Below are positions 19,194-27,099 of a DNA stretch of 64,000 bases, in pieces (position 1 is the stretch's first letter; the number at the start of each line of letters is the position of its first letter). Origin of the DNA: a marine bacterium B5-7. Lineage in GTDB: Bacteria > Pseudomonadota > Gammaproteobacteria > Arenicellales > CAJQKF01. Made by a program: the position numbers and the translations under genes. The stretch covers positions 1 to 64,000 of the forward strand of contig BQJD01000006.1 in assembly GCA_021604525.1 (NCBI GenBank), read 5' to 3'. The notes under the pieces are model-generated. The model ran no database searches, was not told where the DNA came from, and worked only from the letters and a program-made list of their open reading frames with translations.

Positions 19194-19748
19194 TCACGTC
19201 AGCCCCTTGTCGCGGAAGAACTGACGATACTTGTAATCTTCCTCATTGATATGGTGAATCAACCAATCCCATAACATGGTTCCAAATTTCTTCTTGAATG
19301 CGACTTTGCGGTTATTTATCTGCGATTGCACCTTGACCAGATCTTCAATAAATCTGTCATGCAGCCGTTTATGTGAATCGAATCCGGGATAACCGTGTTC
19401 GCGCATGAGTTCTTCCTCTTCCCTGAAGTGTGTCTCGACATAGCGCATGACACGACTGAACACTGCATCCATCTTTCGCCAGTCCTGATTGGTTGGCTCC
19501 CTGCCGATCAACTCGTCGGCAATCTGGTTGAACTCGATTGCATAGGTCGCCAGACGTAGATGCTGACGATTAATTGCATTGACTCCAACGTCTTTGAGCA
19601 GGCAGTGCGCGCCCGGCGTCGTGAGTTCTGATTTTTTCTTAAACACTATCGGCCACCTCCGAAGGTCGTGATTGAAATTGCACGTATGAATGTGAGCTCC
19701 ATCCGCCGCAGGACTGAATAACAGCCCAAAATCCGCCCAGAAACGCAT
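19194..19748 (-). CDS. Bacteriohemerythrin-like protein
   Basis: 184 residues; the last 130 form a four-helix hemerythrin domain. The di-iron ligand pattern is visible: His in NRQHLRLA, His-x3-Glu in THFREEEELM, His in DSHKRLHDRF, and His-x4-Asp in HHINEEDYKY. Hemerythrins bind O2 or NO at a non-heme di-iron site; in denitrifiers they are often linked to NO or O2 delivery, which fits the location beside the NO-reduction operons. The first 50 residues do not fit the family and the true start may be internal. Confidence 0.85.
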   Translation of the reverse strand: MRFWADFGLLFSPAADGAHIHTCNFNHDLRRWPIVFKKKSELTTPGAHCLLKDVGVNAINRQHLRLATYAIEFNQIADELIGREPTNQDWRKMDAVFSRVMRYVETHFREEEELMREHGYPGFDSHKRLHDRFIEDLVKVQSQINNRKVAFKKKFGTMLWDWLIHHINEEDYKYRQFFRDKGLT

Positions 19749-20093
19749 GTAATACCGACTGGTTTGATGGCATCAGCAATTGCATTGAACATGGAACCGA
19801 TGGGAAAGCATGGCGTGGCCTGATCCTGCTCAAGTTTTGTAAAATACCTTTCGTTTTTCCAACTGTATTCATGTAAGTTCCAATGTGCATATCAACAGCC
19901 CGAACATTATTTTTTTAAGTCGCATTGACCGCCAGGCCAGAACTCATTCGAACCTGTTTCAAAATGAGAGAAGGTCGCCAAGAGTAGGCAAATGGGAGAG
20001 AAAAGCGAAGTTTGCCTGGATAAATAAGCATTTGAGCGAGCATTTGACACCGTATTGGGGGATTGCAGCCATTTTGAGACAGGTTCCAGTCTA
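19749..20093. other. Gene-free stretch with a MITE-like inverted repeat
   Basis: No convincing gene is seen in these 345 bases. The right part holds the 137-bp inverted-repeat segment listed separately; the left part is the upstream region of the hemerythrin gene. No FNR/Dnr box was found here. Confidence 0.6.
19950..20086. repeat. 137-bp segment with 16-bp terminal inverted repeats
   Basis: GAACCTGTTTCAAAAT at 19950-19965 is matched in inverted orientation by ATTTTGAGACAGGTTC at 20071-20086 with one mismatch. A nested repeat AGGCAAA (19986-19992) / TTTGCCT (20011-20017) lies inside. The arrangement resembles a miniature inverted-repeat element; no flanking target duplication is visible and no coding frame lies inside. 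It ends eight bases before a small gene, so it would form part of that gene's leader. Confidence 0.45.
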
Positions 20094-20219
20094 ATGTCCG
20101 GATTCTTTATCATCGGCATTGCCATCAATGTAATCGTGCTGGTGTTATTCGCCGTATGGTTCATACGGCAATGGCGTCAGAGTGCCGGGAAACATTCAGG
20201 GAAAAGCCCGCCTCGATGA
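20094..20219 (+). CDS. 41-aa membrane peptide upstream of SCO gene
   Basis: ATG 20094 to TGA 20217-20219, 41 residues: one hydrophobic helix (about 3-24, FFIIGIAINVIVLVLFAVWF) followed by a basic tail RQWRQSAGKHSGKS. The stop overlaps the next start as ATGA, strong evidence that it is translated. I do not recognise it; by size and place it could be a small accessory subunit or assembly factor of the heme-copper enzymes encoded nearby. Confidence 0.65.
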   Translation: MSGFFIIGIAINVIVLVLFAVWFIRQWRQSAGKHSGKSPPR

Positions 20220-20845
20220 AGCTCCTGCCGAAAGGAACTGCCGTTTTGCTGGTTGCATGGATCGTTATCATGGCGTTCGTGGCCGCGTTATTCTGGTTCA
20301 ATGAGGACACTGTTGACATGGATCTGGCGAGTATCCTGCGTCCAGTCGCAACGCCACTGAAGTCGTTCGAGCTGACTGATCAGTTTGGCGATCCGTTCGT
20401 ACTTGATAATCTTGACGGAAAATGGAGCTTTGTATTTTTCGGTTACACCTATTGCCCGGATATCTGCCCGGCAACTCTGACGATATTGTCATCACTTGCT
20501 CGCGACCTCGAATCGCGAGGACTTGGCAAAGACAATTTCCAGATGGTGTTCGTATCCGTTGATCCCGAACGTGACAGTGTGGAACAGATTCGCAAGTATC
20601 TGGCATTTTTCGGTGATCGTTACATCGGTGTAACAGCGGAGCCTGATGAATTGCTCGCGTTTGCGAAACAATTCGGCGCGATGTTCGAAAAGCAGGGCGA
20701 CAGCTCATCGGATGCCTACTACATGGCACATACCAGTTCTATCTTCCTCGTCAGCCCGAAGACCGAACTGGTGGCGGCGTTCTCGCCGCCGCATGACTAT
20801 AAAACCATCTCTTCCCTGTTCCTGAAATACATCGAATGGCGATAG
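20216..20845 (+). CDS. SCO1/SenC-family copper chaperone (plus-strand operon)
   Basis: 209 residues from ATG 20216; the frame is open further upstream but that part overlaps the 41-aa gene. A membrane anchor (about 9-28) precedes a thioredoxin-fold domain with the copper site CPDIC (C-x3-C, in GYTYCPDICPATL) and a distal His in YMAHTSSIF. SCO proteins deliver copper to the CuA centre or reduce its cysteines. It is one of two SCO genes in this region, the other being at 25233-26051. Confidence 0.92.
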   Translation: MKLLPKGTAVLLVAWIVIMAFVAALFWFNEDTVDMDLASILRPVATPLKSFELTDQFGDPFVLDNLDGKWSFVFFGYTYCPDICPATLTILSSLARDLESRGLGKDNFQMVFVSVDPERDSVEQIRKYLAFFGDRYIGVTAEPDELLAFAKQFGAMFEKQGDSSSDAYYMAHTSSIFLVSPKTELVAAFSPPHDYKTISSLFLKYIEWR

Positions 20846-20890
20846 CCACCCGGACCATCGAACCATCGCTATCATGACAACTGAACCCGT

Positions 20891-21316
20891 ATGAACTTTG
20901 TCACCGTCGCACCACCCGTTCTGGCCGCCCTTAATGTAACTGCCGCCACGTTGATCACTACGGGGTTTGTGCTCATTCGCAATAACCGTCGCCGAGCTCA
21001 TCGCTATTGCATGATTAGCGCCCTCATGGTCTCCACGATTTTCATGGTTATATACCTTTACTATCATTCCATAGTCGGCAACATCCCATTCGCGGGTAGC
21101 GGTGTCATTCGTCCTGTTTATTTCTCCCTGCTTGCCAGCCACGTGATACTGGCAGCGGTACTTTTTCCGCTTGCACTGTTCACCGCGGGACTCGCCCTCA
21201 CCGGCAGAACGATTCGCCACAGACGGGTCGCGGTGTGGACGTATCCGGTCTGGCTTTACGTATCCGTCAGCGGTGTCATTATTTATTTGATGGCGTTTCA
21301 TATCTATACCGGCTAG
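20891..21316 (+). CDS. DUF420 membrane protein
   Basis: 141 residues with four membrane helices (about 7-28, 39-60, 79-102, 115-137) and conserved histidines, including RRAHRYCMISA and YHSIVGN. The DUF420 family (CtaM-like) is required for maturation of some heme-copper oxidases. It sits directly after a SCO gene, as in many oxidase and NO reductase clusters. ATG 20891. Confidence 0.85.
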   Translation: MNFVTVAPPVLAALNVTAATLITTGFVLIRNNRRRAHRYCMISALMVSTIFMVIYLYYHSIVGNIPFAGSGVIRPVYFSLLASHVILAAVLFPLALFTAGLALTGRTIRHRRVAVWTYPVWLYVSVSGVIIYLMAFHIYTG

Positions 21317-21401
21317 TTCACGTACGCATGTATCCTGGTTTTTATGTGAAGTAGTTTTGTTCGATGAAAATCAATCTGACATTCCCCAAGGGTTAATTCA
21401 C

Positions 21402-21641
21402 ATGGAAATGGTTGTCTATACTGTTGTTGCGTTGGTTCTGTATTGGGTTTCGGACTGGATTGTGAATCGCATTGAAATCCGCCGCGGCCAACGCCTCGAA
21501 CATCGCTCCTTGTTGTTCTTCGTCATCATCATGGTTTTGGCGGTTGTCTCATTTCAGGCAATTCAAATGTGGCGCGGTCCGATCGAGGCAGGCGGTTCGA
21601 CCGATGACGCCACCTCGGCCACATCGAGCGAAACACAATAA
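21402..21641 (+). CDS. Small two-helix membrane protein
   Basis: 79 residues from ATG 21402; an open frame reaches 21357 but the sequence before MEMVVYTVVALVL looks like leader. Two hydrophobic helices (about 3-18 and 34-50) flank a basic loop NRIEIRRGQRLEHR; the tail is rich in Ser and Thr. Family not recognised. The last 113 bases overlap, on the opposite strand, the 3' end of the second heme-copper subunit gene. It probably belongs to the SCO-DUF420 operon. Confidence 0.55.
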   Translation: MEMVVYTVVALVLYWVSDWIVNRIEIRRGQRLEHRSLLFFVIIMVLAVVSFQAIQMWRGPIEAGGSTDDATSATSSETQ

Positions 21642-22989
21642 CCAGGAAGACAAGACCACCGATCACGGAGATCAGGCCGCCTAGTCCCATAAGTCCCATG
21701 CCGGCAATTTTCTCGATGCCATCTAAAACCTGTGCATCGCCCGCGGTTTTTCGCTGCACGCCGTAGCCGCCTGACCAGGCCAGCCCAATGACGTGTAAAA
21801 GTTGACCGCCGCCATACAACCAGGGTTGTGCAACAACCAGTCGACCCACTGGTCGCTTGAATCCGAGCAGCGGTAATATGTGATATGTCACACCCATATA
21901 GGCGAGCGTGATGGCGACAATCGAACCATGATAATGAGCGGGGACAGTGACATTACTGCCATTGATCATGAAGCCGATGAGACCACCGGCACCAAACAGG
22001 ATCATCGAAGAAAACAACGCCGAACGCTCCGCACCAAAGCCGCCGGTATGGCCTATAGAGCGGACCATGTTGAACAGGATGACCAGTGAGATGGGTACCG
22101 CTGCCAGCCCGCCGCCGTATTGCATCAACCAGGTCATGGTTTGCAGATGATCGGGTGAATCGACCGTGAAGTTGAGATAGGCGAGCGGTATCATGAGTAC
22201 CGGAAACAGACCGATGGCGAAAAGAAACAGAATGATGCGGGGGGTCAATCGCGAGTTGATACCGGATACGGTTGCCAGCCATAACCACGACACCAGCATG
22301 AGCTGAATGTGCAGGAACTGTAGCGCGTGTCCACCGCCCCAGAAGAGTAACTCGTAGTATCGTTGTCCCGTAATCGTTTCAGGCAACCCAACGTACGACG
22401 CGGCAAAAGCGCCGATGGCCACCAGTGACGCGATCAACGATGAGAAAAGCCCAAATCTCAATGCACCCTGACCACTGATGATTCGTCCTATCGGTCTGAA
22501 GGAGATCAGGCTGTGTACTACCAGGATGGTAAAACCCAATGCAAATATGACAAGGCCGCTGAAGAAAATGGGATCGTCAAGAATCGGGATATAGTTGGTC
22601 ATCATGGGACTGCCGGCGCCGAGGAAGGGCGATAGCGCCATGATCACCGCTCCCGTTGCCGCCAGTACCAGTGCAAGCCAATGAAGCTGTTCCCGATTCG
22701 CAGTGCTGTTGATGCTCCAGAACACACCGGCCATGGCCAGAAACCAGACCAGCACAGTCAGATCCACATGTACTACCAGGGCGGTATGAAAGATATTGAT
22801 CCAGGGGAAGATGTCCTGAATGTAGGGTGTACGCGAGAGAACGATAACGAGCGTTAGCAGCCCGCCGCCGACGAGTGCACCGAGTGCGAGCAGCATCCAT
22901 CCTGTGCTGACAGCCAGCATCTTGTGTTCCGGCATATCGAGGGTGAAGCCATTCAGGTCTTCGCTTTCGCGACTTGATTCAATGTTCAC
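21529..22989 (-). CDS. Heme-copper-superfamily subunit lacking the CuB His pair
   Basis: 486 residues, about 12 membrane helices, COX1-like. Helix II has His68 and His74 (FHTALVVHVDLTVLVWF), helix VI has His221 in LFWGGGHALQFLHIQLM, and helix X has the His352-x-His354 pair of the two hemes (VPAHYHGSIV). The adjacent His-His that binds CuB in helix VII of oxygen reductases is absent: the aligned stretch is AYLNFTVDSPDH. The position four after His221 is Phe, so the cross-linked Tyr is missing too. It cannot be a standard oxidase. It resembles proteins annotated as cbb3-like subunit I in nirS bacteria and may be one of the proposed non-canonical NO reductases (gNOR-like); that name is from memory. 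Last gene of the minus-strand operon. Confidence 0.8.
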   Translation of the reverse strand: MNIESSRESEDLNGFTLDMPEHKMLAVSTGWMLLALGALVGGGLLTLVIVLSRTPYIQDIFPWINIFHTALVVHVDLTVLVWFLAMAGVFWSINSTANREQLHWLALVLAATGAVIMALSPFLGAGSPMMTNYIPILDDPIFFSGLVIFALGFTILVVHSLISFRPIGRIISGQGALRFGLFSSLIASLVAIGAFAASYVGLPETITGQRYYELLFWGGGHALQFLHIQLMLVSWLWLATVSGINSRLTPRIILFLFAIGLFPVLMIPLAYLNFTVDSPDHLQTMTWLMQYGGGLAAVPISLVILFNMVRSIGHTGGFGAERSALFSSMILFGAGGLIGFMINGSNVTVPAHYHGSIVAITLAYMGVTYHILPLLGFKRPVGRLVVAQPWLYGGGQLLHVIGLAWSGGYGVQRKTAGDAQVLDGIEKIAGMGLMGLGGLISVIGGLVFLVIVFRSMWPRWRHRSNRLPRSDRATFELPEMRQPPKP

Positions 22990-23083
22990 AACGAACTGAC
23001 TCCGGAAATGAAACTGACTAATATTGTTGCGATAGTGAAGCGGGCCATCTCGCGCATCATTCGTGTTTTGAGGTTATAGCGCA

Positions 23084-23590
23084 TCATTGCAGCGAAAACC
23101 CTCCACTATTGGCATCGAATGACACAACCAGGCGCTGCATCGGTTCGATATTCACCGTTTTATCGAAACGATACGTGGGACCTTCGATATTGATATCGTC
23201 GTTCATCCATATAGACAGGTGATGTCTTCCGGCTTCGGTGATGATGTCGCGATATACGTCGACTCCCTGGTCCTGATACAGACCCGGTGCGTCGATGGTC
23301 AAACGTGTCACGGGTTCGTCGTCCAATGATATTTCCAGCTCCAGTGGCGATCGCTCGCGCGGGCAGTCTATGGCCATGCGCATATTCGGTGCCAATTCAG
23401 CAAGCTCATCCGCTGAACGTGTAGCGCATTCGGCTATGCGTTTTGCTGCATGTCCGAACGCCAGTGTCAGCACCGCCTGATTGTCATCGAGATGCCGATA
23501 GGTGGGATAAAGCGAGAAGTACCAGATGAGCGCCATGAAGACGGAGTAGTTCACTGCCTGAAGCAACAGCCTGAATATCTTGCTACCCAT
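23084..23590 (-). CDS. FixH-like membrane-anchored protein
   Basis: 168 residues. One N-terminal membrane helix (about 9-28, VNYSVFMALIWYFSLYP) is followed by a soluble, probably periplasmic, beta-rich domain. A cysteine pair Cys55/Cys75 (AECATRS and AIDCPRE) could form a disulfide. The layout recalls FixH/CcoH-like accessory proteins, but similarity is weak and I do not recognise the family with confidence. It overlaps the end of the cytochrome b fusion gene by eight bases, so the two are co-translated. Confidence 0.6.
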   Translation of the reverse strand: MGSKIFRLLLQAVNYSVFMALIWYFSLYPTYRHLDDNQAVLTLAFGHAAKRIAECATRSADELAELAPNMRMAIDCPRERSPLELEISLDDEPVTRLTIDAPGLYQDQGVDVYRDIITEAGRHHLSIWMNDDINIEGPTYRFDKTVNIEPMQRLVVSFDANSGGFSLQ

Positions 23591-25193
23591 CCTGACTCAC
23601 CCGGGCATCGTCAGCGGCGACCTCATTTGACGCCGGTATGTCATCAAGCTCGGCAATCTCTTTTTGAAACGCGGCCAGCGCTTGCGTGATTTTCTTGCCG
23701 TCTGTTTCGGCGCCACGAAATATCCTGATTCGTCGTCGCTCTGCGCCACCACGTAATCTTGGCTTACGATGACCTTCAAAGCGCTGGTCGAGCCAGACAT
23801 TGCCATATCGAAAATAGCAATCACCGGTGCGGCAACCGGTAACGAACACACCGTCGGCGCCTTTTTTAAGCGCATACTCTATTAATGTTGCCGGTAGCAT
23901 GCCGGTGCAGAACACGCTGACTGCAGCGATACCCTCGGACTCGAGCCGACTGACCTCATAGGCATTGTCGCAACCGAAGACCACGATGCCGGTATCCTTG
24001 TCGATGAGCGTCGCGAGTGCGGCATCGGTTTGCGTACGCATGCCATTAGCCGAGTAATTCGGCATGTCTATTCCGGTTACCAGATCCTGATTGCGTTGTC
24101 TGAATGGGTTAGATGATGGACAGGAGCCGACGCAGATACCACACGACGCACACAAGTCTGGATCGACCACAGCCTCATGACTCCATCTGGCATCGTCAGT
24201 ACGTGGCAGTATGTCTATCGCATCGAAAGGGCAGTCATCCGCGCATTGTCCGCAGCCGTTACACGCTTCAAGATAGACCTGTGCTGCCGGCCCCCTTTTT
24301 TTCGGTGGCAGCCACGGCAAAATCATCAACAGGAAGGTGACACCCAGGGTAAGCATCCATGTCTGACCGGCTGTCCACTGGTCCACCAGCGGATAAACAT
24401 TGAGATAAAACCAGTCGAGATTCAGAACGAGCGGCACACTCGACAGATCAGCGGGTCCGTGGCTTTCGGCGGGCTTGATGATCGATAACACCAGCAAGGC
24501 CAGCAAGCTTCCCACTGCAAGTCCCCGTGGCGCGCTGATCTTTACATGGGAAAGGCGTTTGACGTGAATCCATATGGCAACAACCAGGATGATTGGTTGA
24601 CCGAGCAAATGCAGGAATGCCATCAGGGTAAAGAACCGGTCGGTCAGATGACCGACAAGAAAATCACGGGTCATCGAGCCCGCCACGATCGGCAGGGTGT
24701 CCATAAGCTGTGAGGATAATATGGCGACGTACAGCGCAAGTTCGTCCCACACCAGCCAGTAGCCGGTAATACCCAAAGTGATCACGAACCATAGAGCCGG
24801 CACTCCTGTGAACCATGAGAACCATCTGAAACTGCGATAGCGATCGAGCGAGAACTCGCGCAGCATATGTAGCAAAATGGTGACCACTGCTGCATCCGAT
24901 GCATAACGATGCAGGCTGCGCATCACCCCACCCATGTACCATTGCTCATGGGTCATGTACTCCACCGACGCATAGGCGCCGGCGATGCTGGTGTCGAAGA
25001 AAATGAACAGGTATAGCCCACTGACCAGCACCACCCAGAAGAAAAAGAATGCCAGAGTGCCGAGGTTATAAAGCGGGTTCCAGGCCGGACCAAACGACAA
25101 ATTGAACCACGCTTCGAGTGCTCGATAGCTTCTCTTGACCGGGTTAATCACATCAGTTTCCAGACAGAATTCGATGGATTGGCAAGCTGGCAT
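23583..25193 (-). CDS. Cytochrome b / 2x[4Fe-4S] / MvhD tripartite fusion
   Basis: 536 residues. Part 1 (about 25-295) is a cytochrome b domain with heme ligands His95/His109 (13 between) and His195/His210 (14 between, as in cytochrome b6), plus LNLDWFYLNVYP, which recalls the quinol-site PEWYFL motif. Part 2 is a double ferredoxin: Cys311, 314, 317, 321 and Cys348, 351, 354, 358. Part 3 (about 400-480) matches MvhD/FlpD, the [2Fe-2S] subunit that links hydrogenases to heterodisulfide reductase, with Cys408, 429, 454 and 459 (VTGCRTGDCYFRYGN). The fusion could pass electrons between the quinone pool and a cytoplasmic donor or the NO-reducing subunit. The ATG at 25193 lacks a clear RBS; a GTG at about residue 15 has GGAAA before it. 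Confidence 0.85.
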   Translation of the reverse strand: MPACQSIEFCLETDVINPVKRSYRALEAWFNLSFGPAWNPLYNLGTLAFFFFWVVLVSGLYLFIFFDTSIAGAYASVEYMTHEQWYMGGVMRSLHRYASDAAVVTILLHMLREFSLDRYRSFRWFSWFTGVPALWFVITLGITGYWLVWDELALYVAILSSQLMDTLPIVAGSMTRDFLVGHLTDRFFTLMAFLHLLGQPIILVVAIWIHVKRLSHVKISAPRGLAVGSLLALLVLSIIKPAESHGPADLSSVPLVLNLDWFYLNVYPLVDQWTAGQTWMLTLGVTFLLMILPWLPPKKRGPAAQVYLEACNGCGQCADDCPFDAIDILPRTDDARWSHEAVVDPDLCASCGICVGSCPSSNPFRQRNQDLVTGIDMPNYSANGMRTQTDAALATLIDKDTGIVVFGCDNAYEVSRLESEGIAAVSVFCTGMLPATLIEYALKKGADGVFVTGCRTGDCYFRYGNVWLDQRFEGHRKPRLRGGAERRRIRIFRGAETDGKKITQALAAFQKEIAELDDIPASNEVAADDARVSQDG

Positions 25194-25232
25194 GTGCAGG
25201 ACAAGGAGATGGCGCGCGCTGTGTCGGGAATC

Positions 25233-26051
25233 TCATGCATTTCCAAGCCGCCGGCCGGCCACCAGTTCGCGAATCAGGAATGCGATGATTCCGAGAATGA
25301 CAACGGCACCGATGACCAGTTCCAGGAACAGTGAGTAATCGAAGAAGTATCCGTCCCGTGCAGGATCGTAGGCAGTACAAAAGAATTTGATCTTGTCGAC
25401 CACACTATCTAGGAACGATTGCTGCGGTTGTGGACGGTTCAATACCAGTTCCATTAACGGATCTATCAGTAACGGTGTTGAAAAAACTTCGCCGTAGACC
25501 TGTCGATATATCCGTCCGTTCGCATCGATTACCGTGGCCTGGACAACATGATCGAAGCCGCTCGGCGAGCCGAAAAATTCAAAACCGAGTTCATCGGTCA
25601 GACCTTTAATGGTTTTTGCATCGGCACTCAGCACATGCCAGCCGTCCTCATCGATACCTTGCTGTTGGGCGAATTGCTTCATCGCAAGAGGTGAATCGTT
25701 GGCGGCATCGAAGCCGAGTACGGCTACATTAAAAGTGTCAGGACCGAGCGCTTCACGGGCTTTTTCGATAACGCCGGCGAGGTAACGCGTTGTGGTTGGG
25801 CAAATTGAATGGCAGCTCGTAAACACCAGGCTCAGGATAAGGGGTTTGCCGCGAAATCCGGCAAAGGAACGCGCCATCCCGTCAGCGTCGGTCAGCGGCC
25901 ATGTCGAGACCTGTCGGCCTATGGCATCCTGACTTGCTTGAAGTGCTGATTTATATTGAAAGTCTTTTACCGCATTACCAGCATCGTCGGCATGCAGCAT
26001 GGCAGGCGACAAGGCGAGCAACAGGGCAAACAGGGTGGGGCGTTTTTTCAT
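25233..26051 (-). CDS. SCO1/SenC-family protein with C-terminal helix
   Basis: 272 residues from ATG 26051. A signal peptide (about 1-21) precedes a thioredoxin-fold SCO domain with CHSIC (C-x3-C in FTSCHSICPTT) and a distal His in FDHVVQATV. Unlike most SCO proteins a membrane helix lies at the C-terminus (about 245-265) rather than the N-terminus. It should serve copper insertion into the CuA subunit encoded upstream in the same operon. It follows the heme O synthase gene by 37 bases. Confidence 0.88.
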   Translation of the reverse strand: MKKRPTLFALLLALSPAMLHADDAGNAVKDFQYKSALQASQDAIGRQVSTWPLTDADGMARSFAGFRGKPLILSLVFTSCHSICPTTTRYLAGVIEKAREALGPDTFNVAVLGFDAANDSPLAMKQFAQQQGIDEDGWHVLSADAKTIKGLTDELGFEFFGSPSGFDHVVQATVIDANGRIYRQVYGEVFSTPLLIDPLMELVLNRPQPQQSFLDSVVDKIKFFCTAYDPARDGYFFDYSLFLELVIGAVVILGIIAFLIRELVAGRRLGNA

Positions 26052-26088
26052 CAAGCATCAGGTCGGTTTTATGGCCGGAAAATCGCGA

Positions 26089-26937
26089 CTACAGGATATC
26101 CAGCACAGCGAACGTCAACAATACGATTAGTTGCACGAGTGAGGCGAAGAAGCTTTTCATTGCCGTTTTTCGCGAAGGCGCGTGCGCTAGTTGGGCGCTG
26201 CGATAGATAAAGTATCCACCACCCGTTAGGGCTCCCAACAAATAGAACCATCCCAGACCGAAAAAGAATGGCAGAATTGACACGATCACCAGGGCAATGG
26301 CATTCCATAGCACCGCATTGGCTGCGCTTTGATCACCCACCACAACCGGAAGCATGGGAATGCCGGCGGCTGCATAATCCTTGCGACCGGCAATCGCGAG
26401 ACTCCAGAAGTGCGGTGGTGTCCAAAGAAACAATACGACTGCCAATATTACCGGTATGGGTCCGAGTTGCGGATCGACCACAGCCGCGCCGGCGAGTACC
26501 GCGAAGCTGCCGGATGCGCCACCAATGACAATATTCATCCAGGTGCGGCGTTTCAGCCAGACGGTATAGACGATCGCGTAGAAAAACGCACCGAGGAATA
26601 CGAACAGCGCTGCGGTAATATTAAGAACGATTGCTGCAGCGCCCACGCTGACAATCAATAGCGCCGCGATGATCAGCAACCATGGTGTTCCATGCTTGAA
26701 ATCACCGGTAACAAATGGCCGGTTACGGGTCCTCGGCATTAGCGCGTCAAGATCCCGTTCATAATACTGATTGAATGCACCGGCGCTGGCTGAAGCCAGC
26801 AGAACCGCGAGGGTGAGAACCATGGCTTGCACCAATGACACCGAATCACCCGGCGTCACCAGCAGCGCTACGAGCGCGGTAATGGCCATCACCACGCCAA
26901 TGCGGATTTTGAAAACGTTAACCAGTTGAGCGATCAT
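26089..26937 (-). CDS. ctaB: Protoheme IX farnesyltransferase (heme O synthase)
   Basis: About 282 residues from ATG 26937, which has GGAGGAG eight bases upstream; the longer frame to 26979 lacks such a site. UbiA-type prenyltransferase with about eight helices, first Asp-rich motif NQYYERDLDALMPRTRNRP and the second region GRKDYAAAGIPMLP. Converts heme B to heme O with farnesyl diphosphate. Inclusion in the operon suggests that one of the heme-copper subunits carries heme O or A; no heme A synthase gene is in the window. Confidence 0.92.
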   Translation of the reverse strand: MIAQLVNVFKIRIGVVMAITALVALLVTPGDSVSLVQAMVLTLAVLLASASAGAFNQYYERDLDALMPRTRNRPFVTGDFKHGTPWLLIIAALLIVSVGAAAIVLNITAALFVFLGAFFYAIVYTVWLKRRTWMNIVIGGASGSFAVLAGAAVVDPQLGPIPVILAVVLFLWTPPHFWSLAIAGRKDYAAAGIPMLPVVVGDQSAANAVLWNAIALVIVSILPFFFGLGWFYLLGALTGGGYFIYRSAQLAHAPSRKTAMKSFFASLVQLIVLLTFAVLDIL

Positions 26938-27017
26938 TCTGGTAACTCCTCCGGGTTCAATTTGCCATAGCGTAACCACATAAAAGTGGAAATGCCCGTG
27001 CCTGTCGGTGTGCTTGT

Positions 27018-27090
27018 GTCCGTATCCGGATACGGACTAATCCAACGATGATAACCGTCGGGCAGGCAAGCGATATCATTTGCCTGCCCG
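27018..27090. promoter_or_regulatory. Palindrome and hairpin between subunit I and ctaB
   Basis: 27018-27037 is a perfect 20-bp palindrome, GTCCGTATCCGGATACGGAC. 27059-27069 (CGGGCAGGCAA) pairs with 27080-27090 (TTGCCTGCCCG) over a ten-base loop. Both lie in the 160-base gap between the heme-copper subunit and heme O synthase genes. No T-tract follows, so transcript processing or stabilisation is more likely than full termination. Confidence 0.55.
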
Positions 27091-27099
27091 AACACAGTG

